Source of the DNA: Dirofilaria immitis
Lineage: Eukaryota > Nematoda > Chromadorea > Rhabditida > Onchocercidae
Length of the DNA stretch: 64,000 nt
Direction: 5' to 3'
Assembly (NCBI GenBank): GCA_024305405.1
Contig: JAKNDB010000109.1
Coordinates: 4,650,001-4,714,000, forward strand
Part shown: piece by piece, positions 40,469 through 52,709 of the stretch
Layout: each line of letters starts with the position of its first letter
How positions within the stretch are numbered: position 1 is the stretch's first letter
The notes under the pieces: model-generated
Told to the model about the DNA's origin: nothing
Database searches by the model: none
What the model saw: only the letters and a program-made list of their open reading frames with translations
Position numbers and translations under genes: made by a program

Positions 40469-40524
40469 CTCATTTTGAGTTAACATTAAAATTTTTTTTT
40501 TACTCATTTTGAGTTAACATTAAA
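40469..40524. repeat. 22-bp direct repeat around a T-rich spacer
   Basis: CTCATTTTGAGTTAACATTAAA occurs at 40469-40490 and again at 40503-40524, separated by a T-rich 12-base spacer. Confidence 0.85.
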
Positions 40525-40675
40525 CTTCACTCGAAGTGTTGACACATTTCGTCACCATCATCACTGAAAAGCACGAAAAACTTTCTGATCATGCTTTTCA
40601 GAGTTGTCTTTGGACACTTTAAAGCTTTATCGATTAGGTCGCAGGACTGCTGCTGTAATGTCTGCGTCTGTGTAC

Positions 40676-40703
40676 ATATACATACATATATATGTATGTA
40701 TAT
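40676..40703. repeat. 28-bp perfect AT/GT palindrome
   Basis: Centred on ATATATAT with arms ATATACATAC / GTATGTATAT. It lies in a TA/TG microsatellite-like tract that continues to about 40725. Confidence 0.85.
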
Positions 40704-42154
40704 ATATGTATACTGTGTGTGTAGTATAGTATGGTGTCAGTTGAAGGAGAGATTTAGATCATGGAACACCTTGTCGATTTCTGTTTCAGTTCAGTTTTGT
40801 CTTGACCTGAGAGTTTTTCACGGCGAATAAATGCTTCCTGCACCTAATTAAGTTTATAATATTCTGTTGCGCTTACATTGGTGCTGAACATCTTAGTAAT
40901 TTCCATCTATTTCTGGCTTTTCGGCTGAATCTTTTTGTATGAAATCTTTTCTCTCTGATATTGTAGCAAAGCAAGAGCTGTTACTAATGATAGAAGAATT
41001 GGAAGAATTTCAAATGATATCAGCATTTGCTCAGAAATTTGTTGGCCTAGCCAGAAAAGTTTGGAAAAATTATGCAACTTTTCAAACATATTTCATTTCT
41101 ATCGAAGATTAAGTAGGGCTAGAAATACTTTACAATTCAACGCTTTTCTGTACTAATTCTTCGATCATATTATATGTGTATTAAATGCTTAACATTTATG
41201 TTCATTTTATTTTTATATTATGTTGATTTTTTTTCTTTTTGTTCTCTTCATAAAAAAAAGTATTATTGAAGGCCAGAATACTTTTCTTTGAGAAAATATG
41301 ATATTACCAATGTCTCAAAAATAGAAGAAATCATTACCTTTAGTGCTAGAACGAATAAATTTTTGTTTCCTCCCTCTTTTTCCAGCTTTTAGAATCTTTG
41401 TTTGTAGTTGTAAATGAAGATATAAAGAGTAATACTATGAATCTATAATCCCACTGAAACAGAGTTTCACAGTATGTGATATTTGAAGAAGCTTCAATTT
41501 ATCAAAAATTAATCTTATACCTTGCATTAGTCAACAAGGAAGTGTTGAATGAGAAATACTGCCCTTGTAGAACATGTACAATTGTTTATGCATGAACGTC
41601 TTTTTTTGCAATATTTTTCCGATTCTAACCTAAGTATCGATGCTGAAAAATTTAGGATAAAGTAGATCACGTAAAGAGTCTAGATTATTATAGTGGAAAC
41701 GTTTCCAAGATGCAATGAATTTATGATAGAAATTAACACGCCAGCTCAGTGACATTACTTCCGAAAAAAATTGTAATGTTTGCTTGAGAAATATCAGAAA
41801 GTATCAACATATTGTTACTTTTCACAGTTAGTGCTGTAAGAGAATAAATTGTTGGAAAAATTTTTCAACTGAATTAGTTATGAACTGTGTCGTTGATATC
41901 ATGTGAACTCATAAATGTTTTTGATTTCTTCAGAGAAATATCTTAAAAGTTTCTTCAGAATAGTTTTAGCAGGTCGTAAGAATTTTGACCAATAGCATTT
42001 TTCTTACGAAAAATTGCTTTTGATGAATACTGTTGGTTTGAAAAATACTGAAAATAATTTTTGATATATATTTGATATACGTGGATTATTTATGACACTG
42101 ATATTCAAGAAACTTTTTATAAGGAAGCAGGTTATTGAATATTGTCGTTTTCAG

Positions 42155-45100
42155 AAAGAAGAAATTATAACACTCTTTTCTTCTACAATTTCTATTTCAT
42201 CAATGACGAATGTTCCGAAACCGCGACTATGCCGACTGGTTTGTATATGTATCAATATAAAATTAGCATAATTCAAAAAATGTTTGTTGAAAGTTTGGGC
42301 GTCCTTGTTTTTAATTTCATAAATCGCTTCAAATATAAAAATTTGGGAGAAAAATCATTTTCTTTCAATACGAAGATCCGTGTACAGCTTTTACAGCCAT
42401 TGCAGTAAAATATACTTGTTGTTCTTCATAAACTCTTGTAAAACATAGATATGATTGTAACGCTTCTTCTGAGTTATGCGTTTTATCTAGAGTAATATTA
42501 TAAACTAGAGATAAAATTGGATGTGTATAGAGTATTATTCAATATTTAATCACAATCTTTTTCATTTATCAAATATTTTGTAACATGCTGAGAATTATTT
42601 TATTTGACTTTGATGCAGAGAAAGCGTGATCCGATGGAAGAATTCGGATTTAACTTGCATGCCGAAAAGAATCGAGGTCATTTTGTTGGAGCTGTTGATA
42701 AAAATGGTATCGGTGAACGAGCTGGTTTACAAATGGGACAACGAATTGTGGGTGTTAATGGTCAGCTCATTTACCCAAGTACTGCTCACAAGGTGTATAA
42801 TTTTAAATTTTAGCGCTGGTACAGATATTCTGAATGAACTGTGTGATAGTATTTTTTTATTTAATGCATATTTGCAGTATTTAAATAGCATGCTAACATT
42901 TTGATCGTTATTGAAAATTTTTGCTTCTGATAATCGCATTTAGTCTAATTCATATTTTTATGCTGATGCATTAATTTTAAAAAACTCTGTAGGGAAAATC
43001 TTTGAATTTACATTTTTCCCAAAAATTATAATCTTTTATAATTTGTCGCGGAAATAAGTTTAAACAAATTGATTGTTTTCGTATAGATGTTTTAAAAATT
43101 ATTTTATAGGAAGTCGTATCTTTAATAAAAAGAATCCGTTACGAACCGAACTGCTAGTTGCATCAGAGGAAATTGACCAGTGGTACATTGAAAACCATAT
43201 GGAATATTCATTTGGTCGAGTAGATCTGTATAATTTCGAGAATGACCCATCCGTAAGTTTCCGTTAATTTTTTTTGTTAGTAATATCTTTGACTCTATTT
43301 CTGAAGATGTATGTGATAAAGCAATAATCAAAAACTTAGATTGGAATAGTCGAAAGCTTCGAAAAACATATGTACAAAATATTCTAGCTGTTTTTTTTCT
43401 TTTTTTGACTAGGGAGTATAAGATGCCGAATGCAATAGGAAAAACAAAGTTTTTCAGTCTCTTGCAGTCAGGACTGTATCCACGTAACAGTCAACATTTA
43501 ATGAAATATTTAATTTTTTGCAGACATTTTTATGTCACATATCACATAACTTATCGTTTCATATGCTCTGTGTATTGCATTCAGTCACGAACAAAAACTG
43601 GCATATGTTGGTTCCCAAATCTTCCATTTACTCATAAGAGATTTTGTGACCTGTCATGTCATGTACACCAACTTATTTTTTCCTAAAACTCTTCTCTGTT
43701 TGGTTTCATTTCCTCTGTAATGTCGTTTGATAATATCAGAGATGATGTTTCGGAAGTTGTTGCTGAGCGATTTGATAGAACCGTTTATTCTGCACAGTAA
43801 AATATAAGTACAATATCAACGGAAAACGTGGCACAGTAAACATATGTTGAAAAAAGGGATAAGGATTACAATCACGAGAGCAGAGTGCGTATTGATCGCA
43901 GAGATCACTTAAGCTTAAAAGATGTCTCCTGGGGATGCGGGCGCCTTATATACGCAGACGCAGAGTGACGATTTACAGTATGAGTGAGATACATATGCAT
44001 ATTATACAAATAAATCAATACACCAGAAAACAAACGATTTGATTTAGTCGATCAGAATGTTTGCTTCGTATTTCCCGACAGATAATGGATATTATAGACG
44101 TTCATTTAAACGGGTTCCGAGTGTCCTCATAAAAATGGTGTTATATGAAGTCATTTTACAGTTATAGAGAGAAAAAAATCTATTTATTTAGTTTCTCTTT
44201 TCTTCAGAATTCGAGGAGAGAATCCTTTTCTTTATTTGGTGTTGGTTGGGAGTTGCTAACCAGAGATTGGTCATTTCGATATTGTGACTCGGTTAGGTCA
44301 ATAGTAGGTTTTATTTGATTTTATATGATTATAATGGTTACAGCATCGTATCTTCTTTTTGGCTTTATCGTTCATCTTTTGTTTTATCACTGCCGTCATT
44401 TGTGTCGTTGAATTGTGACTGTCGAATTGAGCTTGAACTGTCATCGAACTCGCGCTGTCCCCCAGTAATTGTTGTCGAATAATTGTCCAGTTCCGCAATC
44501 CTTTCCTCTTAAATCCTTCAAAGCTTTACCTCCTTATATGTCTCCTTCGATATGTCGCCTCTTGATGGTTAGTTAAACTTACTTTGTTGACCGGTGAATC
44601 GAGTGCTTTGACAGGAAACATCTTTATCCTTTCAGCTTGTTGACCTTCTTGTAATTATAGTGCGCCATTTAAACTTAAGTGTGCCTTGTATACTATGATT
44701 CGTTTATTTATAATATTTGCCGTATTCTTTCTAACATTCTTATCCATATACAACTAATTACATATTTGAGCTTTCGCCGATATTTCTGATCGAAAATGTT
44801 TTCTTTCTAATATATGTCTTCAGGTTGAGTCTTCATCAGCCTCACATCGTTTCAGAGTTGTTTTCTTCGCCTTTTGATCAACCACAGTTGTTGCGTCGTC
44901 GATTTCGTGGGATGTAGCATGTCGATCGGCCTCGCAAAGTATTCTCCGGTGGACGTCTCCATTAATGCAGTTTTACTATCTCATCTCTACTCCTTTGACA
45001 GCAACAAACTGTAAGATGTTCCATTTGGTGAGCCTTTGCTCGATCTATGGCTTTAGTATTATTCTGATTGTGTCTTTATCATTTGTAGTAGAAAAATAAT

Positions 45101-48100
45101 AGTGAAAATAATAAAAACGGTAACGATATCACTTCAAAGGGAACTCGTTTGAATCGATAACATTCCAGGTTCACTTCAGTCACTGCACATTGAATATTTT
45201 TAAACCAAAGGAATCTGATACAGTTTTTGCCAGATGGATGCAGTTCTAATTCCAAAAATGCCTTTTTACATCTAACATAATTACATTTTTCATCATTCGA
45301 AAGCGTAGCATTATTCCTATTAAATCAGGAAGCATTATAGGTCCTCGATTTAAAACTTCATTCAAATTTTTCGCTCTTTTATGGTGTACATAGGCATCGT
45401 GGACTATTTTAAGTTTTGTTCTCGGTTTATGTGGAGATATAATAACCCCATGATGAGGTAAATATGAAGTATATCTTCTCGATTCATGTCCGGATAAGAT
45501 TATTCTATTACCCCTGACTGCAGCTGGTCTTTGATTGTTTCGTTGAAGTATCTCTTTATTGTTTTGGAGTCTTTTGATAAAAAGTTTTAAGACGGCCAAA
45601 ACATAGTCCATAATGACTTTTTAATGTATCCTTTGATTCCTTCCAAGGCCAACTAACTTGATATCTTCAATTTTGTTTCGTCATACTTCTTTTAAATTGC
45701 TTGAAGGACTAGCTCGTCGTCATTTTTATTTGGTCGATCTTGGGGATATCCATAAGTTCTAACTTCCAGAATTGGTCAATATCACTGTGATTAATCATGC
45801 TAGCTGCATGTGTTATGCTTTTCGACCGATATTACATACTTGTTGCGAGCATTGTCTGTATAGCCATTTCCAGCTACCATTGGCCCTAACTTCTCGTTCT
45901 TCGTCCAATTTGATGAACTTAAAGAAGTTTTTGACGCTGCCAGTATATCGGGTTTTTCTAGTAGTCTTATCCTCCATCTAATTCCTCTTCTTCCATTAGA
46001 GAGGTTACATGCTTATCGCTGATTTCTATCACTTGTAGCTTATTTATTAGGTATCCCATAAAGTTAACTTCACCAATGATGATTTTCTTCGATTTTTACA
46101 CTGATCTCTACTTTGGTAGTATAGCATTTTTCTCATCTTATTACCAGATGAGACAAATCTCAATTCCTCATTTTCTCTCCCTTGAAGTTTTAGTCGATTA
46201 GCCACATTCGTTAAGATGAGTGATAACTGTGATCCTATATCAATCGTGCTAATATTTTCGTCTGAGTTCAAGAAACTTCTGGGTTTGTGACACTGATTTC
46301 TTTATAGAGAAGTAAAAATTTGCTTTCTGGTTTTCTTTGTTCAGCTACTGCGCTGTTCTTTAATGTCTCCAGCCTTCTCTTGTTTAACTTTTCCGATTTG
46401 ACCTTGCGATGAGTAACACACAGCACTGAATTATGTTGTCCATCGCAACGGAAGCATAATTTCTTTGAGTTTCGGCAACTCTTTGTAATATGGCCTCTTT
46501 GAAGGCAATTTAAGCATGCTTCGATTTTTTTCAAGCTTTCTATCCGCTGTTTGCCGGTGGTATAAACTCGGCACTCGTCATCCCAATAGTCCTTTGCATA
46601 ATGAACAAGATCTTCTCTTGTTTGAATGTGGGTTTGGATTTCATTTCTCCATTTCTTCCTGAACTTTGTTGTTCTTTGATCCCTACTATTTTATTGCAAC
46701 TAAGATCGAGGTTTCTTCTCGTTTTATCTCTCGAAATCACCGACATGTTAATGAAAGTTTGGCTGCTAGATCGACCATTGTTCTTGTCCCTCTTTTTTTT
46801 GATAAACTTTATCTAGTATCCGAGCAGGCAACCTGCTTTCAGTAAAAATCTCGTTGCTCATCTGTTCTAGATTTTCTCCTATCGCTTTCAACTGTCAAAG
46901 TGAAGTGCCCTTTCGATTGCTTCGACAGTCAGTTTCCAGTCTCTATCATTTTTCTTGATAGAATATAATTCGCTATAGAACGATCTCTTAATAGTAAATG
47001 GGTTTTCAAATTTCTCTATCAAAACTTTCCGTGTATGTCGTAGTTTTCTGGAGTAATATCATAACCTATTACAGCTTGTAAAAACATCGCCTTTTAAATG
47101 CGATATTAGGTAACTTAACTTTTGAATATCTGGCATTCTCTGAAAATGTACTGCAGCATCAAAACTACTCCAAAATTCTCTCCATAACTTCGGATCACTG
47201 TTGTATGTCGGTAATCATAATTGAAGTAAATTTACTGTTGTATGGAAAGTTAATTTGGATGTTTTGTGTTGGCTAATCAGCTTTCTGCTTTGATACTCTT
47301 GGTTTATCTGCTGAAGCGATAACTCGATATCATTCATATACATAGGAAAAGTTATTTTAGCCTCTTTATCATCACTTATTAAATTAGAAATACCTCTGTC
47401 TCCGTCGGTTATCTGTGCGAATTTTTCCTCCTCTTCTTCCTTCTTGACGGAGTCGATAAAGTCTTGATACACTCCAGCCATGTTCTGTTAGTTGATTCAG
47501 AGCTTCAATATATAATTTGAGGCGACTAGTTCTTTCTTCGATAATTTTTTTGATAATATATTGTCGACATATTTTTTCTTGCGACAACTGTTGGTCAGGT
47601 TGCTTCGGTTGGATATCTCTAACGTCATCCAGAAGTTCCTTCTATTTTCCCATTCCCGGTTGTGCATTTTTCATTATAGTGGCAGACGTCCCAGCTCGTG
47701 GCACCACAGTGTTTGGAAGAAAAGGGGATTTATTTTAATTCCTTACAAATGAAGTTGTCGTCGCAGAATCGACAAAGTCTTGTACACTATTTATATGCGC
47801 TTGTGTTTTCACCTGATTTCACAGCCTTAAAATGTCTGCATAATTTAATATACTCCGAATCTTTCAACTTGATGGAATTTTCATAAGTTTCAGCCGGTGA
47901 ATGAAGGAAAGATGTTTGACAAGTGATTCTTCAATTCAAGTAATGTGTGGAATTTTTGACTGATGATTAATGATTAAAGATTATCTTATGTATAATATAT
48001 CTAGTATTAACTGCGCGTTGCAAACTTTAAAAGATGAAATATGTTTTCATACTACTATCTTTGCTTTTAAAATGATATTCAACACTGAAGTCTTTCAGAT

Positions 48101-49833
48101 AAGAATAGGCATTCTTATATTTCTGTAGATGTATGTGTTCGAACTTACCCTTGTTAGCCATATGGTAAAAAATAATGCATAGTCATTGCTTGATTTTCTG
48201 CCGCCTTTATGACTGAAGGACTATGATCAACTTTGATTTTGTCCTGACTTTGAACATTTCTTAAATAGCTGGTATTTAATTTTCATTCATTATAGTTTTT
48301 ATTAATCGAGTCATATATGTTAGGCGGTCTTAAAATTCTTATTTTATCGTTTCATTTAACTGTGCGGAAAACATACATTTTTGAAACGCTGCTTTACTGA
48401 ATGAGATAAAATTTATTGGTGTAAGAATTTATTAGTGCATACTAGTAAATTGCTACGTTTTGAAGATATTTGCAGTAGTAGTTACTGCACTACACTTTCA
48501 TTTTTCTTTTCTTTTTCTTTTTTTTTCCATATTCCGCCTCATCCTTCTGTTTTAGGAGGAGATGCGCTTATGACGGAAATTTCAGTTACTTTCGGATCCG
48601 ACTGTGCTATCATCCAAAAAATTCGCATAACTTTTTAAAAACAGTAACATTTATCTTCGTACACAAGCTTTTTTTCCGTTTTATTTTATTTTTATTTTTA
48701 ATGTGTAATAAATTTATTCGAAGAACACTGGAATTGTCGAGAGACTAGCACTCACAAATTTGGTTTTTAGTGCTTTCATCTAAAGAGTCTCTTTTTCGTT
48801 CATGCTTTTACGAGTACATTGAGATACATGAACTTTTTGAAATGTTGAAATACTTTAAAGTAAATGAAGGCATATTTTTTTTTTTTAACTAGAAAGGAGC
48901 TTTATAATATAAAATTTATTTCAATATTTTGCCTAAAAAAATTGTGTCGTTGAACAGAGGAAGTAATGTTGGTATTAGAATAACTGCCATTTCATAATTC
49001 TGTCAAGTTCCAGATAAATTTATTTCCAAAATATAGTGGCTGCGTAAGTATGGGAAATTCCAATTTGTAAATTTCTAAAAGCAACTTATCTAGCAAGTGT
49101 TTCATTTACTTCAGAAAAACCTCTCACGGAATTCAAAGACGAAGATTACTGCATCGGTAGCTCCACTGAAGCAGGAAGCAGATTTGCCTGATCAAGATGA
49201 AATTGACAAGTTCGAAAGAAATGACAAAATGGATAAAAACGGTTTGTAATATGTTCATGATATCCACTAACTTCGTGGGTTGCTTTATCGTCGAAACTAT
49301 ACCTGATAAATTCCAGTAAGCCGATTATATTTGTTCAACACCTAGTTAGTGTGAGCTATTAGTGTAGGTGTTGAAATTTTTCAAATGGTCATATGTATTT
49401 GCATTGTTGTCTGGAAAAGTCTTTAACTGGACACGGCCTGTACGATTCGACAGTATCCAGATTGTTGTGTTCAGTGTTGTGTTTTTATTAACTGTGCATT
49501 ACTAAATAAGGCAAGTCGTCGTTTTATATTGCTGGAAAAACATTTGTAAGTGTTGTGAGATTTTGAGGTATGTTTTTGCTGAAATATTTGTACAATACTG
49601 ACGATATTCATGTGATTTGGCGTGAATTTTGATGTGTTCTGGAAAGTGATTTTGCTTAAAAGTTCTTCATTATTTCTCGACGTTGTTAGAATTCTTTAAT
49701 TTCAGGAATTTCTGATATATTTAAGCTAAGTGCAGGTGAAGCACGCAATCGATTGGTAAGTCGTAAGAAGGATCCTCGACGTGACACTCAAATGAGTTTG
49801 AAAGAAAAATACAAACTAGTTTCCAATATGTGA
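42155..49833 (+). CDS. nrfl-1: NHERF-type PDZ scaffold protein
   Basis: Cortical scaffold of the NHERF/EBP50 family, which ties membrane transporters to ERM proteins under the apical membrane. Exons: 42155-42238, 42619-42792, 43110-43252, 49115-49241, 49706-49833. The reading runs [10 protein letters not shown], then the PDZ domain with [18 protein letters not shown] (the FGF loop corresponds to the GLGF carboxylate-binding loop), [14 protein letters not shown], and HKEVVSLIKK. A charged linker follows and the protein ends [10 protein letters not shown], like the short ERM-binding tail of NHERFs. Exon 3 needs one base restored in the A5 run at 43127-43131. An ATG at 42200 gives [10 protein letters not shown] and may be a start, but the frame is open further up and upstream exons are likely. 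Only one PDZ domain is in the window, whereas NHERF proteins often have two. Intron 3 (43253-49114) contains the BEL/Pao remnant in antisense. Confidence 0.87.
43746..44080 (-). repeat. LTR-like block (possible solo LTR or mismatched 3' LTR)
   Basis: Read on the minus strand it starts TGTCGGGAAATACG, has a TATATAAGGCGCC promoter-like element, then AATAAA near its far end, and finishes TTCCGAAACA. This is the TG...CA layout of an LTR, about 335 bp. It lies where the 3' LTR of the adjacent BEL/Pao remnant should be, but its sequence does not match the 5' LTR candidate at 47710-47921. It could be a solo LTR of another family. Confidence 0.5.
44830..46271 (-). pseudogene. BEL/Pao pol remnant (protease, partial RT, integrase tail)
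   Basis: Protease: about 46047-46271, with [10 protein letters not shown] where an active retropepsin has DTG. RT: 45246-45611, with [18 protein letters not shown] and [11 protein letters not shown] typical of the Pao clade, continuing after a frameshift to YRFKRVPFE near 45130. The remaining RT including the YxDD motif is missing. Integrase tail: about 44835-44935, RPIDMLHPT followed after a frameshift by a short acidic and basic end. The gene is broken by an internal deletion and several frameshifts. Confidence 0.8.
46268..47674 (-). pseudogene. BEL/Pao gag remnant with two zinc knuckles
   Basis: Begins after the PBS at an ATG near 47674. A broken N-terminal part (47215-47587, with overlapping frames) is followed by a glutamine- and lysine-rich stretch. 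Zinc-knuckle motifs [14 protein letters not shown] (CX2CX4HX4C) and [13 protein letters not shown] lie at about 46415-46516. At least three frame changes break the gene. The product would have been the capsid/nucleocapsid of the element. Confidence 0.8.
47694..47706 (-). promoter_or_regulatory. retrotransposon primer-binding site
   Basis: On the minus strand TGGTGCCACGAGC begins three bases after the end of the putative 5' LTR and just before gag. TGGTGCC is a common start for a tRNA-complementary site in BEL/Pao elements. The tRNA was not identified. Confidence 0.5.
47710..47921 (-). repeat. putative 5' LTR of the BEL/Pao element
   Basis: On the minus strand it starts TGTCAAACATC, contains GCGCATATAAATAG (TATA-like) and AATAAA, and ends CTTCCAAACA, followed by the PBS. 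It is about 212 bp. No matching second copy was found within the window. Confidence 0.5.
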
Positions 49834-51383
49834 TACATTTTTTCACCTCTGCTTTATCGATTCTTAATTTTTCGATCTTTTGAAATGGATTAAAAAGTAA
49901 CGAAAATGGTGATTCATAGAAAACAATTTGAGCATGTTTTATGATTTACGCGTTATAGGTTCTATTCTTATATCTGCTACTAGTCGCTTGATTTCCTTTG
50001 TCTTCATTCTTCAGTTTTGCTATGTCAGCATGTTTACCGCTCTTTACCATTGGCGAAATTTAAAGGCTCTATAAAGATTTGCAGCGTGTTTTCTACTTAC
50101 TGTTGAATATTTTATCTATGTAGATGATCTGTATTTTATCGAGCTCTATTGAAGTTTGGATTCGGAAAGATATGTTTTCATCTTGGTGGATATTTTTTCT
50201 GGTATGTTTTGTTACTGAATTGTTTTGGAAGAGAAGAAAAGGAAAAGATGATTAAATCAAATTCGCAAAATTTCCGTTTGATTTGTTTATCGATAGATAT
50301 ATTTTGACGATTAAGTTGTAAAATTCTTAATCAAAAGATTTCAGAAATAACAGTTGTGTATTCCACATAATGTGCCACCATATTGCCTTATAACTCATTC
50401 TCAATATCAAGCCTTTTATGTTATTATTTCTAATGGTCAAATTCATTGCTCTTTTATTTCTTGAGTACTTCATTACATTTTAATTGCCATGTTTTATTAC
50501 CTGTTACTTTTACTGACTACTGACTTATAAACTTTAACTTTATTATCATACACTACAGAAGTAACAATTTTTGGGGCGTTATTCTAGTGAAACGTTTCTA
50601 AATCAGAGTTTTTCTTGATTTTATTTATACACATAATGCCGAAATGAATTTTCTGTGGTTTGGTTATTGCTTAAAAAGTAGGGTAGGATTAAAGTACTAG
50701 GAATATTAACCGATGGTGTATTATGATACCTGCGGCTGCAGTCTTTTCAATCTTCTTCGATTTCTCCTATCATCATTCGATAGTAATGATTATGGAAAAT
50801 AGGCTAAACAATGTATATACTTATTAACTCGCGTTTTTCATGTAGACCTAATAAGTGAGAGTTAAAGGAGGAGCCTGGAATACAGGAGTAACTAATGTTT
50901 GTGTGAAATTGGTCAAATTACTTTGACTATTTCTGGTCGGGAATTCTAAGTTTAATTTATATTTCTTTCAAATTCATACTGTTAGCATGTGTTCTGTATA
51001 AAGTTTTAAGCAGAATTTTCAGTTGTGTTTCTCTTTTAAAATAATTGAATGGGATGCATATTGACTTTTCTTGATGCGTTGAGAATGATTGCTAGGACAA
51101 ATAGTGTCTCCACTAAAAAATAAAAGTGTTACTGAGAGAAGAAGTCAGTAATAAGCGACTCCATATTACTGGAGAATCAGCTATAAAATAGCCGAATTGT
51201 GATTTGAGTGGTGCTTCCATGAATAAGTAGTAATTAAAGGGATCTGTGGTTTTGGCCAAGAAGCCTGATTAAGTAGTATTGCAACAGCAGTGTAAAGCTC
51301 AGTTATATCAAATTCAGTTATACATAATCATTGATCAGTTTGTTTCTTGCCAGGATCGAGCTCAAGTTTAACTCACTATATTC
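49834..51383. other. intergenic between NHERF and homeobox genes
   Basis: AT-rich sequence without a supported gene. It probably contains the NHERF 3' UTR and the homeobox promoter; no specific element could be identified. Confidence 0.5.
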
Positions 51384-52709
51384 ATGTCATCTTTCTCATT
51401 ACCATCGTCATCTACTTTACCGATCATATCTCCTTACCTGCTATCTTTGTTACAGCAAGCTTCCTTGTGGCCACCTATTTTGATTCCAATACCGACTCGA
51501 AAACCCACTAGTTCTTATACCATTCATGACATCTTATCCAACAGTTCATCAGTAACACGAATGCAACTTGAAGGCATGCCATTTCCACTTTGTATTTTTA
51601 AAGCTCATTCGTCGCAAACTTGCTGACGGTCAGTTCATATTGACTTTTGTCCTCTATTGGAGGTTTTGACGAGATCACATATTTTGGGTCACAGTTTTAC
51701 TTCATAACTGAGCCCCTTGATTTATAAGTTTAAATCGTATTTATTTGCTACTTGCATTTCCAATCTTTTGTTGTCAAAGCTGTACTTTCTAGAAAAATGT
51801 AAATGTATCGGTAAGAATTTGGAATCAATCCGATCTCAAACTGGCTTCAAGACATCGCAGAAAAAGAAGAAGGCACGAACAACATTCACTGGCCGACAAA
51901 TTTTTGAACTGGAGAAACAGTTTGAAAAAAGAAATATTTATCATCCAGTGAACGGAGTGAACTCGCTAAGTTACTCAATGTCACCGAAACGCAGGTATTA
52001 TGGTTCACAAAAAAGTTACGTATCTATTACTTCAGATTATCGTGATAGAAAGATTGCAACAATTGCTTTTGAAGAATCAATGGTTCTTTTTTTCCGTTAA
52101 GACTATCAATTTCACTATGGCAGTTTAATGCTTGCAGAATAACCTGATTAGGAAAATGAGTTTGAAAAACAAAAAAAAAAGAAATAAAAAACATTTACTA
52201 GAATTTTATTTTTCGTCTATTTTGCTTTCTTAGTTGAGTTCTAGCTGTCTTTGATAACTGACTAGCTATGCAGAAAGTATTTCATTCTTTATGATTGTTC
52301 GCTTTTCTGTCCATCCGTTTAGCAATAATTTTTGAAATCTCATTTATTTCGTTTGCAACGATAATTATCTTGCGTATATTAGCTCGGAAAATTAATTCAG
52401 TAATTTAATTCTACGGAACTTAAAGTTTCGCAGAATCGTTTTATTTTTCAAACCACTAATTTGTGACACCATCAGTTCAGTCACTATCATTATGGCAAAT
52501 ATTTTAAAATTTCTTTAAAATTTTTTTCCATCTCTTAAAAGAAATAAGTTCTGAGAAAAAAACAATAAGGGTAATAATCAATATCTATTTAGGTGAAGAT
52601 CTGGTTTCAAAATCGGCGAACAAAATGGAAGAAAGGTGAAATAGAGAAAAATACGATAGTTGAAGACCTTATTGTTCAAAACGGCAGCCAGCAACATAAT
52701 ACTGCCTGA
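51384..52709 (+). CDS. NK-type (NK7-like) homeobox transcription factor
   Basis: Nuclear DNA-binding protein. The last two exons are clear: up to 51994, containing the first part of the homeodomain (KKKARTTFTGRQIFELEKQF, then KYLSSSERSELAKLLNVTETQ), and 52593-52709, starting VKIWFQNRRTKWKK and ending HNTA then TGA. Together they make a complete homeodomain with Gln50 and Asn51 in WFQNRR. The helix 1-2 wording is closest to the NK7 class (fly NK7.1, worm ceh-9 type), from memory of the family. One base must be restored in the A6 run at 51925-51930. The probable first exon begins ATG 51384 and includes SYTIHDILS, an eh1-like Groucho-binding motif common in NK proteins. Its 3' end (stop at 51624-51626) does not join cleanly to exon 2, whose start (about 51790-51860) is unsettled. 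Confidence 0.85.

Larger units (their letters stand above)
29875..42154. other. mostly gene-free interval
   Basis: About 12 kb of AT-rich DNA without an assembled gene. It includes a dispersed repeat copy (32708-32835), one exon-like segment (38112-38268), a direct repeat (40469-40490 and 40503-40524) and a palindrome (40676-40703). Open stretches of 60-80 codons at 31.0-31.85, 36.4 and 39.7 kb have neither consistent splice signals nor recognisable motifs. Part of it may be the 5' region or long first intron of the NHERF gene that follows. Confidence 0.5.
44081..47921 (-). mobile_element. decayed BEL/Pao LTR retrotransposon
   Basis: Antisense within NHERF intron 3. From its 5' end: LTR candidate 47710-47921, primer-binding-site-like TGGTGCCACGAGC (47694-47706), gag remains, pepsin-like protease, reverse transcriptase N-terminal part, then a jump to the C-terminal end of integrase, then about 750 bases of non-coding sequence. 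Pol lacks the central RT catalytic part, RNase H and most of integrase. There are many stops and frameshifts, so it is non-autonomous and dead. Confidence 0.85.

Noticed and set aside
45246..47752. Open frames across the retrotransposon as host genes
   Set aside because: They carry BEL/Pao gag, protease and RT signatures in one order and orientation; plus-strand frames there are shadows.
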